This document shows, one piece after another, positions 20,299 to 29,226 of a DNA stretch of 64,000 nt (its first letter is position 1; every line of letters begins with the position of its first letter). The position numbers and the translations under genes were made by a program. Source of the stretch: Tenacibaculum pelagium. GTDB taxonomy: Bacteria; Bacteroidota; Bacteroidia; Flavobacteriales; Flavobacteriaceae. A model generated the notes under the pieces. It made no database searches and had not been told where the DNA came from. It saw nothing but the letters and a program-made list of their open reading frames with translations. The DNA lies in NCBI RefSeq assembly GCF_014062345.1, contig NZ_JACGLS010000003.1, positions 337,773 through 401,772 of the forward strand, written 5' to 3'.

Positions 20299-20299
20299 A

Positions 20300-20638
20300 A
20301 TGAAAAGAATAGATAATTCAGAAAACAATTACTCAGAAGAGCATAGGTATTTGCTAGCTAAAAAACGCGTTGAAAAAATAAAAGGTTTTTATTGGCATTT
20401 AGCTTCTTATATAATTGTAAACATATTTATAAGTTGTGTTATTGTTTATGGATTGATGAGTGAGGACGGAGATAGTTTTAATGAAGCAATAACTAATTTT
20501 GGAGTTTATGCTACCTGGGTATTTTGGGGTATTGGTTTATTTTTTCATTGGGTTGGCGCCTTTGGTACAAATGTCTTTTTCGGTAAAGATTGGGAAGATC
20601 GAAAGATTAAGGAATACATGAATAATGATAGGTTTTAA
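20300..20638 (+). CDS. 2TM domain protein, copy 1
   Basis: 112 residues with the 2TM layout: basic helix (LLAKKRVEKIKGFYWHLASY), two transmembrane helices, a short loop with FNEAITNFGVYATWVFWG, then HW.GAFGTNVFFGKDWEDRKIKEYM. It starts 1 bp after the kinase stop. The function of the domain is unknown; it probably sits in the inner membrane with both ends inside. The close match to the kinase C-terminus suggests assembly with, or competition for, the same partner. Confidence 0.82.
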   Translation: MKRIDNSENNYSEEHRYLLAKKRVEKIKGFYWHLASYIIVNIFISCVIVYGLMSEDGDSFNEAITNFGVYATWVFWGIGLFFHWVGAFGTNVFFGKDWEDRKIKEYMNNDRF

Positions 20639-20641
20639 ATT

Positions 20642-20971
20642 ATGGAATTGGATAATAATTTAGAAGAACAAAAATTTATTCGAGCTAAAAAGAAAGTAGA
20701 GACTTTAAAAAGTTTTTATACGCATTTTGCAGTTTATTTAGTAGTTAACACGATACTATCTACAAGTAAAGTCATCCGTAATATGAATAATGGAGAAACT
20801 TTTCAAGAAGCATTTTTCGATTTAAACACTTTGGCTTTATGGTTTTTATGGGGAGTTCCAATGTTATTACATGCTTTTAAAGCTTTTGGTTTTAATTTCT
20901 TTATGGGATCGGATTGGGAAAAAAGAAAAATTCAAGAATATTTAAATGAAGGAAAAAATGAAAGAAGCTAA
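20642..20971 (+). CDS. 2TM domain protein, copy 2
   Basis: 109 residues: FIRAKKKVETLKSFYTHFAVY, two membrane helices, GETFQEAFFDLNTLALWFLWG, and FMGSDWEKRKIQEYLNEGK. The gene starts 3 bp after copy 1, and its end overlaps copy 3, so translation is likely coupled. Confidence 0.82.
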   Translation: MELDNNLEEQKFIRAKKKVETLKSFYTHFAVYLVVNTILSTSKVIRNMNNGETFQEAFFDLNTLALWFLWGVPMLLHAFKAFGFNFFMGSDWEKRKIQEYLNEGKNERS

Positions 20972-21269
20972 ATATCTCGAAATAAAGAAGAGAATAAAAA
21001 AGCAACGTAACTTTTATAATCATTTACAAGTGTTTGTAATTATAATGTTGATTTTATTGCTATTTTCTAACATCATATTTGATTTTTTTGAGAGTCATCT
21101 TCACAATCCAAAAACTATAAAGTGGGCAAGAGCAAATATTTGGGTAAATGCCCTAATCTGGTTTGTGGTAATTGTAATACAAGGCATATATGCTTTTAAG
21201 TATAAAATTCCTTTTATTGATAATTGGGAGCAAAAGAAAATTAAAGAATTTATGAATGAAAATGAATAA
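20946..21269 (+). CDS. 2TM domain protein, copy 3 (divergent)
   Basis: 107 residues: YLEIKKRIKKQRNFYNHLQVF, two membrane helices, and FIDNWEQKKIKEFMNEN. It is the most divergent copy: the loop between helices lacks the GDSF/GETF-EAF segment and instead has FFESHLHNPKTIKWARANIW. The start at 20946 overlaps copy 2 by 26 bp; a second in-frame ATG at 20958, preceded by GGAAAA, would shorten the overlap to 14 bp and is equally possible. Confidence 0.8.
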   Translation: MKEKMKEAKYLEIKKRIKKQRNFYNHLQVFVIIMLILLLFSNIIFDFFESHLHNPKTIKWARANIWVNALIWFVVIVIQGIYAFKYKIPFIDNWEQKKIKEFMNENE

Positions 21270-21582
21270 TACGATGGAATCAAAAAGTAATTCAGATAAA
21301 TATATAAAAGCAAAAAAACGAGTCGAAGATATTAAGAAGTTTTACAAACATTTAACTTTTTATATTATTTTCAATGTTATTTTAATCGGCTATAGAATTT
21401 ATAAGGATATTAAACATGGAGATTCTTTTGTTGAAGCTTTTTCTGATACAAGTAATTATAAAATCTTTTTTTGGTGGGGTATTGCTTTATTAATACATGG
21501 CTTTAATGTGTTAGGAAAAGATAAACTTTTTAGTAAAAATTGGGAAGAGCGTAAGATTAAAGAATACATGGACGAAAACTAA
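21256..21582 (+). CDS. 2TM domain protein, copy 4
   Basis: 108 residues: YIKAKKRVEDIKKFYKHLTFY, two membrane helices, GDSFVEAFSDTSNYKIFFWWG, and LFSKNWEERKIKEYMDEN. It overlaps copy 3 by 14 bp from the first ATG; ATGs at 21262 and 21274 are alternatives, the last lying after the copy 3 stop. The response-regulator gene starts 15 bp later. Confidence 0.82.
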   Translation: MKMNNTMESKSNSDKYIKAKKRVEDIKKFYKHLTFYIIFNVILIGYRIYKDIKHGDSFVEAFSDTSNYKIFFWWGIALLIHGFNVLGKDKLFSKNWEERKIKEYMDEN

Positions 21583-21597
21583 TAGAGTTATAATTTT

Positions 21598-22350
21598 ATG
21601 AACGTATTAATTATTGAAGACGAAAAACCAGCAGCAAGAAGATTAAGTAGAATGTTAGCTGAATTAGATATTGAAGTTAACACAATGTTGCATTCGGTAG
21701 AAGAATCGATTAATTGGTTTCAAAAGAATCAACATCCGGATTTAATTTTCTTAGATATTCAATTATCTGACGGTTTATCTTTTGAAATTTTTGAAGAGAT
21801 TGAGGTAAAATCAGCAATCATTTTTACTACTGCTTACGATGAATATGCATTAAAAGCTTTTAAGTTAAATTCCATTGATTATCTATTAAAACCTATTGAT
21901 GAAGATGAATTGAAAGTAGCAGTAGATAAGTTTAAAGAGAATCAGCCAAAACAAACCGATTTACAAGTAAATATTGATGATATACGTAAGTTACTAATCA
22001 ATCCTATAGATCGTAAGTTTAAAAAGCGATTTACTATTAAAATAGGACAACATATCAAAATTATTCATGTTGATGAGATCGAGTGCTTTTATTCAGAAAA
22101 TAAAGCAACGTATATTCAAACAAATTCAAATAGAAATTATTTAATCGATAATTCTTTAGAGCATTGGCAAGATCAATTAGATCCTGAGCAATTTTTTAGA
22201 GTAAATCGTACCTTCATTGTGCATATAAATGCAATAAAAGACATTGTTTCTTATACAAACTCTCGTTTACAATTAAAACTACATTCTTACGATGCTGATG
22301 AAATTATTGTAAGTAGAGAGCGTGTAAAAGACTTTAAAAACTGGATTTAA
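21598..22350 (+). CDS. LytTR-family response regulator
   Basis: A 250-residue transcription regulator. The receiver domain (1-120) has the acidic pair E7-D8, phospho-acceptor D53 in FLDIQLSDG, T79-T80 and K98 in LLKPID. The LytTR DNA-binding domain spans about 145-248 (IKIIHVDEIECFYSENKATYI, FFRVNRTFIVHINAIKDI). It pairs with the LytS-type kinase upstream. The target genes are not identifiable here, though the operon itself is a usual target. Confidence 0.92.
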   Translation: MNVLIIEDEKPAARRLSRMLAELDIEVNTMLHSVEESINWFQKNQHPDLIFLDIQLSDGLSFEIFEEIEVKSAIIFTTAYDEYALKAFKLNSIDYLLKPIDEDELKVAVDKFKENQPKQTDLQVNIDDIRKLLINPIDRKFKKRFTIKIGQHIKIIHVDEIECFYSENKATYIQTNSNRNYLIDNSLEHWQDQLDPEQFFRVNRTFIVHINAIKDIVSYTNSRLQLKLHSYDADEIIVSRERVKDFKNWI

Positions 22351-22445
22351 TAAACTGTTTGTGTGTAGATGTAACAGGTGTTGTTGATTTTAAAAATTTG
22401 AAAACAAATATATTGACATTAAATAGCTTAGCTATCGCCTTGCGA

Positions 22446-22955
22446 TTAGAATAGCTTTTTAAAAGAATCAATTTTATTTTTTGCTTCAGGGTGAATTTGA
22501 GTACCATCTTCGGTAAACCAGCCATGAGTGCTGCCAAGGTAATTCATACCTAAATAATTAGCGCTTTCAATAAAGGGCATTTCAAAACCATTTTTTAAAT
22601 CGTTAATACCAGAGTTGCTAATCATAGCCATGTTTTTACCTCTTAATTTTCTACCTAATTCTTTTTTATAATGTAATAAATCAGATAATCGGTCAAAGAA
22701 GTTTTTTAAAGTTCCACTCATTGAATACCAATATACAGGAGTTGCAAAAATTATAGTATCATATTTGTTAATAATGTCTTCCATTAAAGGGATAAAGTCA
22801 TCTTCTGAATTGCTGAAATCATATTCAAATCCACCAATATTTTTTGTTTTCAAATCAATAATGTCGAAATTATTATCGGAGTTTAAGTAATCAATTACTT
22901 TTTTAGTATTTCCGTTACTTTTTGAACTTCCTTGTATTATAACTGTTTTCTTCAT
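22446..22955 (-). CDS. NADPH-dependent FMN reductase / flavodoxin-fold oxidoreductase
   Basis: A 169-residue flavoprotein with the FMN-phosphate loop GSSKSNGNTKK near residues 9-19, TPVYWYSMSGTLKNFFDRL (the NADPH-dependent FMN reductase signature) and a conserved SNSGIND loop. The likely role is quinone or azo-type reduction; the substrate is not known. It converges on the LytTR gene with 95 bp between, in which I see only a weak ATAGC-TTA-GCTAT palindrome. Confidence 0.85.
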   Translation of the reverse strand: MKKTVIIQGSSKSNGNTKKVIDYLNSDNNFDIIDLKTKNIGGFEYDFSNSEDDFIPLMEDIINKYDTIIFATPVYWYSMSGTLKNFFDRLSDLLHYKKELGRKLRGKNMAMISNSGINDLKNGFEMPFIESANYLGMNYLGSTHGWFTEDGTQIHPEAKNKIDSFKKLF

Positions 22956-23101
22956 GTCTGTTTGTTTTAGATAAGTAAAAGTCTAAAATTAATTTCTTTC
23001 AATATTTAATAGTTTATTGTAAAAATTGATGATTCTCAAGATAAAATCAATAGTAAAAGCTGATATTTTTTGTACTTTTATCGTATAAATGAGCATTGTA
23101 T

Positions 23102-23956
23102 ATGAATACGGATACTTACAAGTTTTCAGAGGAAAAAACTTTAAAAGACTTTACCACAAAAGTTGTGGATGAGAAAGCTAAGAAGAAGCTTAAAAAAGTA
23201 AGGAAAGAAATAAGCGAATTACAAGATAAAATGTATGCTGAGGGTAAATACAGTGTGTTAATTTGCTTACAAGGAATGGACACTGCTGGTAAAGATAGTT
23301 TAATACGTGAAGTGTTTAAAGATGTAAATGCAAGAGGGGTAGTAGTACATAGTTTTAAAGTACCTACCGAGTTAGAACTAAAACACGATTTCTTATGGCG
23401 TCATTATATTGCATTGCCAGCAAAAGGAAAAATCAGTGTTTTTAATAGAACACATTACGAAAATGTTTTGGTAACTCGTGTACATCCTGAATATGTTTTT
23501 TCTGAGAACATTCCAATAGTAAAAAGTTTGGACGATTTAAATGATGAGTTTTACCATTCACGAATGGATAGAATTAATCAATTTGAAAAACATATTTCAG
23601 ATAATGGAACCATTGTATTAAAGTTCTTTTTAAATTTATCTAAAGACGAGCAGAAAAATAGATTATTGCGTCGTTTGAATATTCCTGAAAAAAACTGGAA
23701 ATTTTCGGCAGGAGATTTAAAGGAGCGTAAACTATGGGATAAATATCAAGATTGTTATGAAGATTTGTTGAATAGAACATCAACCTATTATGCACCTTGG
23801 TATGTTGTTCCAGCGGATGATAAACCAACTGCGAGATTATTAGTAGCAAAGACTTTATTAGAAGAACTTAAAAAGTACAATTTTAAAGAGCCTAGGCTTT
23901 CATCAAAAGTAATAAACCAAATAGACGAGTTTAAAGCTCAATTAAATAACGAATAA
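23102..23956 (+). CDS. PPK2-family polyphosphate:nucleotide phosphotransferase
   Basis: About 284 residues. The Walker A is GMDTAGKDS, Walker B FNRTHYENVLV, and the lid RRLNIPEKNWKFSAGD. This form resembles the PPK2 subgroup that makes ADP or ATP from polyphosphate (the 'polyphosphate:AMP phosphotransferase' relatives) and is distinct from the two PPK2 genes near 58 kb. The ATG at 23102 is preferred over an in-frame TTG two codons earlier. It is followed 16 bp later by an exonuclease gene. Confidence 0.9.
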   Translation: MNTDTYKFSEEKTLKDFTTKVVDEKAKKKLKKVRKEISELQDKMYAEGKYSVLICLQGMDTAGKDSLIREVFKDVNARGVVVHSFKVPTELELKHDFLWRHYIALPAKGKISVFNRTHYENVLVTRVHPEYVFSENIPIVKSLDDLNDEFYHSRMDRINQFEKHISDNGTIVLKFFLNLSKDEQKNRLLRRLNIPEKNWKFSAGDLKERKLWDKYQDCYEDLLNRTSTYYAPWYVVPADDKPTARLLVAKTLLEELKKYNFKEPRLSSKVINQIDEFKAQLNNE

Positions 23957-23972
23957 TTTCCAAAAAATAATA

Positions 23973-24800
23973 ATGGAATTAAACTTAATAAAACCAATTA
24001 TATTTTTCGATTTAGAAACGACAGGTATAAACATAGCGAAAGATAGAGTTGTAGAAATTTCAATCTTAAAAGTGTTTCCAAACGGAAATAAAGAAAGTAA
24101 AACTTGGTTGGTAAATCCAGAAGTAGAAATACCAAAAGAATCGTCAGATATCCATGGTATTACAAACGAAAAAGTAGTAACAGAACCAACGTTTAAAGAA
24201 TTAGCACCGAAAATTAATGAAATGATTGAAGGTTGTGATTTAGCTGGTTTCAATTCAAACCGATTCGATATTCCGTTATTGGCAGAAGAACTAATGAGAG
24301 CTGGTATCGATTTTGATATGAAAAATAGAAAAGCGATTGATGTTCAAGTAATTTTTCATAAAAAAGAACAAAGAACTTTAAGTGCAGGGTATCAATTTTA
24401 TTGCGGAAAAGAATTAGTAGGTGCCCACGGAGCAGAAGCAGATACCAATGCTACCTATGAAATTTTATTAGCTCAGTTAGATAAGTATGACGATATAGAA
24501 AATACTGTTGATGCATTAAGTGAATTTTCAACACATGGTAAACGAGCGGATTTTGCAGGTTTTGTTTTAATGAATGACGACGATCAAGAAATTTTCTCTT
24601 TTGGTAAATATAAAGGACGCACAGTTGAAGAGGTATTAAAAGAAAACCCAGGATATAATGCTTGGATTCAAAATGCTGACTTTCCATTATACACTAAAAA
24701 AGTATTACGTGAAATAAAAGAGCGTATGTCTGCACCCAAAGAAACAATGTCTGATGAAGAGAAATTACAAGCTTTACAACAGAAGTTTAATCTAAGGTAA
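23973..24800 (+). CDS. DEDD-type 3'-5' exonuclease (Pol III epsilon-like)
   Basis: A 275-residue nuclease. ExoI motif is IFFDLETTG with D and E as metal ligands, ExoII is GFNSNRFDIPLL, and ExoIII is AHGAEADTNATYEIL with the catalytic His and Asp (DEDDh class). The C-terminal part (IFSFGKYKGRTVEEVLKENPGY, about 205-235) is the small exodeoxyribonuclease X-like module. It acts alone rather than as DnaQ, since no polymerase-binding tail is seen. It probably shares a transcript with the PPK2 gene. Confidence 0.9.
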   Translation: MELNLIKPIIFFDLETTGINIAKDRVVEISILKVFPNGNKESKTWLVNPEVEIPKESSDIHGITNEKVVTEPTFKELAPKINEMIEGCDLAGFNSNRFDIPLLAEELMRAGIDFDMKNRKAIDVQVIFHKKEQRTLSAGYQFYCGKELVGAHGAEADTNATYEILLAQLDKYDDIENTVDALSEFSTHGKRADFAGFVLMNDDDQEIFSFGKYKGRTVEEVLKENPGYNAWIQNADFPLYTKKVLREIKERMSAPKETMSDEEKLQALQQKFNLR

Positions 24801-24877
24801 TGTTAAAATAATATAAATTAACAAAAACTTAGTTTTTAAGTGTTTGATAGATTGTTATTTTCGATGAAAAGTAAATT

Positions 24878-25750
24878 GTGAAAAAAATACTTGTTTTATT
24901 TTTTGTTTGTGCGCAAATTTCAGCACAAACGATTACTTTGAAAGGAAATATTTTAGATAAAGAAAATAAAGAGCCTGTTGTTTATGCTAATGTTAGTTTT
25001 ATAAAAAGCAACAAAGGAATTTCTTCAAAAGAAGATGGGAGCTTTGAATTAGAAATTAAGAAAGAATTATTAAAAGATAAAGTTCATGTGTCTTGTTTAA
25101 ATTATAAAGACACAGTTGTTCTTGCAAAAGATATACAGAATAAAACTTTGTATTTAAGTCCTAAGCTATATAAGTTAAACGAAGTAGTTGTATCAAAAGA
25201 AAGAAACAAAAAGGTTGTTTTAGATAAAGTAAAGAAAAGAGTAAGCCCATTTCATACCAACAACATAAGAATGGTAGGGAAATATTTTCCTAATAAATTA
25301 GATGGTGTTTTTTATCTTGAGAATGTGAAGATTTTCTTTTCAAAAAGAAACTCACACAAAGCTAAATTTAGAATCCGATTTTTTTCAGTTGATGAGAATA
25401 CTGGCAAGCCAAAAGAGGATATTTTAAAAGAGAATATATCTATATCTAAAGATAAAGGGCAAAACTCAGTTGAATTAAATTTAGATAAATATTATTTAGA
25501 ATTACCAGAAAATGGTTTGTTTGTTGTCTTTGAAAAACTTTTGATTCCTTATAACTTATATGTTTGGGATACTTTTAAAAACAAAGAGAAACAATATTAT
25601 TACGCACCAGTAATTGGTCTAACAAAATCAAAAGAGTATAAAGAAACGAATAGGATATGTTATTTCAGTAAAGGTAATTGGTATAAAATACCAATGCCAG
25701 AAAATGATTTTTCGAATGTTCCTGCAATTTCAGTAACTTTAACTAATTAA
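24878..25750 (+). CDS. Exported protein with carboxypeptidase-regulatory-like domain
   Basis: A 290-residue protein with a signal peptide (KKILVLFFVCAQISAQ). Next comes the CarboxypepD_reg-like beta-sandwich: LKGNILDKENKEPVVYANVSF, GISSKEDGSFEL and VSCLNY, followed by LNEVVVSK, a linker typical of TonB-dependent receptor plugs but here not followed by a barrel. The remaining 190 residues are not recognised. The start codon is GTG; the nearest ATG in another frame stops at once. A TATTTTCG box lies 15 nt upstream. Confidence 0.75.
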   Translation: MKKILVLFFVCAQISAQTITLKGNILDKENKEPVVYANVSFIKSNKGISSKEDGSFELEIKKELLKDKVHVSCLNYKDTVVLAKDIQNKTLYLSPKLYKLNEVVVSKERNKKVVLDKVKKRVSPFHTNNIRMVGKYFPNKLDGVFYLENVKIFFSKRNSHKAKFRIRFFSVDENTGKPKEDILKENISISKDKGQNSVELNLDKYYLELPENGLFVVFEKLLIPYNLYVWDTFKNKEKQYYYAPVIGLTKSKEYKETNRICYFSKGNWYKIPMPENDFSNVPAISVTLTN

Positions 25751-25780
25751 ATAAAATCAGTAACTAAACATTTAAAAAGA

Positions 25781-26266
25781 ATGTTCACAGAATATAATAA
25801 TTTACCAAACAACTCAAGAGTTTGGGTGTACCAAGCAGATAGAGAATTTACAGTAGAAGAAATAGAATATATCAGCGCAAAGGCAATATTGTTTATTGAT
25901 AATTGGACGCGTCATGGAGATGATTTAAAAGGATCATTTACTATAAAATACAATCAATTTTTAGTATTGGTTGTAGATGAAAGTTTTAACAATGTTTCAG
26001 GGTGTTCTATTGATGCTTCTGTTCGTTTTGTTCAAGAATTAGAAAAAGAATTGAAGATAGATTTAATGAATAAAATGAATATTTCTTTTAAAGACGGAGA
26101 AAATATCAATATTGTTAAGTTATCAGATTTTCAAAAGTTTGCAAAAGAGAAAAAGATAACAGCAAATACTGTAGTGTTTAATAATATGATAAATACCAAA
26201 GAAGATTTCGAAAATAATTGGGAAGTAACAGCAGATAAAAGTTGGCATAAACGATTTTTGGTATAA
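25781..26266 (+). CDS. Conserved flavobacterial protein, often labelled ABC transporter ATPase
   Basis: A 161-residue soluble protein starting MFTEYNNLPNNSRVWVYQADREFT. Relatives in flavobacteria are commonly named 'ABC transporter ATPase', but there is no Walker A or ABC signature, so that name looks wrong. WTRHGDDLKGSF and VVDESFNNVSGCSIDASVRFV are its most conserved-looking stretches. Function unknown. It lies between two exported-protein genes on the same strand. Confidence 0.65.
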   Translation: MFTEYNNLPNNSRVWVYQADREFTVEEIEYISAKAILFIDNWTRHGDDLKGSFTIKYNQFLVLVVDESFNNVSGCSIDASVRFVQELEKELKIDLMNKMNISFKDGENINIVKLSDFQKFAKEKKITANTVVFNNMINTKEDFENNWEVTADKSWHKRFLV

Positions 26267-26304
26267 CAATTGATTTCTATTTAATATAGATAGATGATAC
26301 GTAT

Positions 26305-29226
26305 ATGATGAAAAAGATACTAGTTTTTTTAGCACTTGTTGTTATACAGTTAAGTAATGCACAACAAGTAGATCCACTTTTAGCAAAAGATGCCGAAGCT
26401 CAAAATATTTGGGTAGATAGTATTATGAAATCAATGTCTGTCGATGAAAAGATAGGGCAGTTGTTCATGATACAAGCGTATTCTAATAAAGATAAAAAGC
26501 ACGAACAATTTATTACAAGCATGATTAATAAATATCATGTAGGTAATTTAATTTTTATGCAAGGAACGCCAGAAAAACAAGTAACTTTAAATAATAAGTA
26601 TCAATCGTTATCTAAAGTACCTTTAATGATCGGTTTTGATGGGGAGTGGGGATTAGATATGCGCTTGAAAAACACCTATCGTTTTCCTTGGAATATGGCT
26701 TTAGGAGCTATTAAAGATCAAGAGTTATTAAAAGAAACTGGTAAGAGAATAGGTGAGCATTGTAAAAGAGTTGGGATTCATATGAACTTTGCTCCAGTTG
26801 TTGACATTAATACAAATCCAAACAACCCAATTATAGGAAATCGTTCTTTTGGAGAAGATAAAGAAAATGTAACTCAAAAAGCAATTGCCTTTACCGAAGG
26901 TATGCAGAGTGTAGGCGTTTTAGCCAATGCAAAGCATTTTCCAGGTCATGGAGATACTGCAACCGATTCTCATCACACATTACCGACAATTAATTTTAGC
27001 GAACAACGATTAGATTCAATTGAATTATATCCATATCGTAAAATGTTTGATGCTGGAGTAGCAAGTGTAATGACAGCGCATTTAAGTATTCCATCATTAG
27101 AAGCAAATTCAAAATTACCAACATCATTGTCAAAAAGAGTTGTAACTAATTTACTACAAGATAAATTAGGGTTTCAAGGTTTGGTAATTACAGATGGATT
27201 AAACATGAAAGGTGCTGCAAATTATTCATCACCAGCAGAGATTGATTTAGCTGCTATTCTAGCAGGTAATGACATGTTGTTAATTCCACAAGATGTACCA
27301 GAGTCTATTAAGTTGCTAAAACAAGCTTTTGAAAATGGGACTTTAACCGAAGAAAGGTTAAATAAATCTGTTAGAAAAATATTAAAATCAAAGTATTTGG
27401 TTGGGTTGAATAATTATAAATCAATATCTACAGAGAATCTACAAAAAGATTTAAATGCACCTTATGATGAGGTTTTACATCGTAAATTGATTAAGAATTC
27501 TATTACTGTAATCAAAAATCAAGATGATATCTTACCGATTAAAAATTTGGAGGATAAAAAAATAGCCTATGTTTCTTTAGGAGATGATAAAGGGAAATCA
27601 TTTTATAAAATGCTTAAAAATTACACAAAGGTCGATGTAGTTTCAGATAAGCATTTAAGTGTTTTAATGCAACGATTACAAAAGTATAATTTAGTGATTG
27701 TTGGTTTTCATAAATCAAACAAGCATCCTTGGAAAGGATATAAGTTTTCAAATAAAGATTTAGTTTGGTTACAAGAAATAGCAAGAACAAAAAAAATAAT
27801 TTTAGATGTTTTTGCGAGTCCATATAGTTTATTGAAGGTTAAATCATTCACCAATATTGAAGGGCTAGTTGTTTCTTATCAAAACAGTGAATTGGCTCAA
27901 GAGCTTTCAGCGCAAGCTTTATTTGGAGCATTTGATGTTAAAGGTAAGTTGCCAGTATCTATAAATGATGATTTTAAAGTAGGTGAAGGAGTTGTTATTA
28001 ATAACAATAATGTTTTAGAATATACAGTTCCTGAAGAAGCCGGAGTCTCATCAGAAAAGTTATCAATTATAAATAAAAGAATCGACACCATTTTAAAGGA
28101 GAAAATGACTCCAGGAGGACAGGTTATTGTTGCTCGTAACGGAAAGGTGATTTATAACAAAAACTTTGGTTATCACACACATCTAAAAGAGAAAAAGGTA
28201 AAACAATCAGATATTTATGATTTAGCTTCATTAACAAAAATATTGGCTTCACTACCAATGATAATGAAGGCAGAGGAAGATAAAAAGATTAGTTTGTTTT
28301 CAAGTTTAGGAGATGTTTTGCCTAGGTTTAAAGAGTCAAATAAAGATACTTTACTTTTAAAAGAAATATTATCTCATTATGGGCGTCTTCGTTCTTGGAT
28401 TCCTTTTTACGTAAACACTCAAGATTCAATCACAAAGAAGAATTCTAATAAGTATTATAGAAAGAAAAGAACAAAAAAATATAATATTAAAGTAGCTAAA
28501 GATTTATACTTAACTAAAGATTATAGAGATTCGATATATAAGCATATAGTTGAGTCAGAGCAACGAGAAAGAGTAGGATATAAGTATAGTGATTTAGGTT
28601 ACTATATTTTTAAAGAGCTTCTTGAAAGAAAGTACAAAAAGCCTTTAAATAAATTAGTTGAAGAGAATTTCTATCAATCTTTAGGAGCTGATAGGATGAC
28701 TTATTTACCACTTAATAAGTTTAGTAAATCTGAAATTGTGCCTACAGAGAAAGATACTTATTATCGTAATCAATTAGTGCATGGGTATGTACATGATATG
28801 GGAGCTGCTATGTTGGGTGGAGTAGGAGGTCATGCAGGTTTATTTGCAAACGCAAACGATGTAGCTAAAATCATGCAAATGTATTTGCAAAAAGGAACTT
28901 ACGGAGGGAAAAAATATTTAGATTCAGAAACACTTGATAAATTTAATAAGCGCTACTACGCCGATAAAAAAGTACGAAGAGGTTTAGGGTTTGATAAACC
29001 TCAAATTCGTCCTGAAGAGAAACCTACTTGTGGTTGTGTGTCAGATAAAAGTTTTGGTCATAGCGGATTTACTGGTACTTATACTTGGGCAGACCCAGAA
29101 TCTGGAATTGTATATGTTTTCTTATCAAATAGAGTATATCCTACGATGAGAAATAGAGGACTCGTAAAAAGTAATATGAGAACAAAAATTCAAGAAGATA
29201 TTCAGAATGCTATTCTGCTGGAGTAG
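26305..29226 (+). CDS. Glycoside hydrolase family 3 fused to serine beta-lactamase-like hydrolase
   Basis: A 973-residue exported protein (signal peptide to about residue 20). The GH3 domain (about 35-370) has the NagZ-type loop KHFPGHGDTATDSHHTLP at 210-227 and the probable nucleophile D297 in VITDGLNM, which suggests beta-N-acetylglucosaminidase action on peptidoglycan fragments. A GH3 C-terminal-like region follows (about 385-570). The last 390 residues are a serine hydrolase with S642-L-T-K645, Y761-S-D763 and HSGFTGT. Such fusions are known in Bacteroidetes; both activities are inferred. Its 3' end overlaps the converging gene by 17 bp. Confidence 0.88.
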   Translation: MMKKILVFLALVVIQLSNAQQVDPLLAKDAEAQNIWVDSIMKSMSVDEKIGQLFMIQAYSNKDKKHEQFITSMINKYHVGNLIFMQGTPEKQVTLNNKYQSLSKVPLMIGFDGEWGLDMRLKNTYRFPWNMALGAIKDQELLKETGKRIGEHCKRVGIHMNFAPVVDINTNPNNPIIGNRSFGEDKENVTQKAIAFTEGMQSVGVLANAKHFPGHGDTATDSHHTLPTINFSEQRLDSIELYPYRKMFDAGVASVMTAHLSIPSLEANSKLPTSLSKRVVTNLLQDKLGFQGLVITDGLNMKGAANYSSPAEIDLAAILAGNDMLLIPQDVPESIKLLKQAFENGTLTEERLNKSVRKILKSKYLVGLNNYKSISTENLQKDLNAPYDEVLHRKLIKNSITVIKNQDDILPIKNLEDKKIAYVSLGDDKGKSFYKMLKNYTKVDVVSDKHLSVLMQRLQKYNLVIVGFHKSNKHPWKGYKFSNKDLVWLQEIARTKKIILDVFASPYSLLKVKSFTNIEGLVVSYQNSELAQELSAQALFGAFDVKGKLPVSINDDFKVGEGVVINNNNVLEYTVPEEAGVSSEKLSIINKRIDTILKEKMTPGGQVIVARNGKVIYNKNFGYHTHLKEKKVKQSDIYDLASLTKILASLPMIMKAEEDKKISLFSSLGDVLPRFKESNKDTLLLKEILSHYGRLRSWIPFYVNTQDSITKKNSNKYYRKKRTKKYNIKVAKDLYLTKDYRDSIYKHIVESEQRERVGYKYSDLGYYIFKELLERKYKKPLNKLVEENFYQSLGADRMTYLPLNKFSKSEIVPTEKDTYYRNQLVHGYVHDMGAAMLGGVGGHAGLFANANDVAKIMQMYLQKGTYGGKKYLDSETLDKFNKRYYADKKVRRGLGFDKPQIRPEEKPTCGCVSDKSFGHSGFTGTYTWADPESGIVYVFLSNRVYPTMRNRGLVKSNMRTKIQEDIQNAILLE

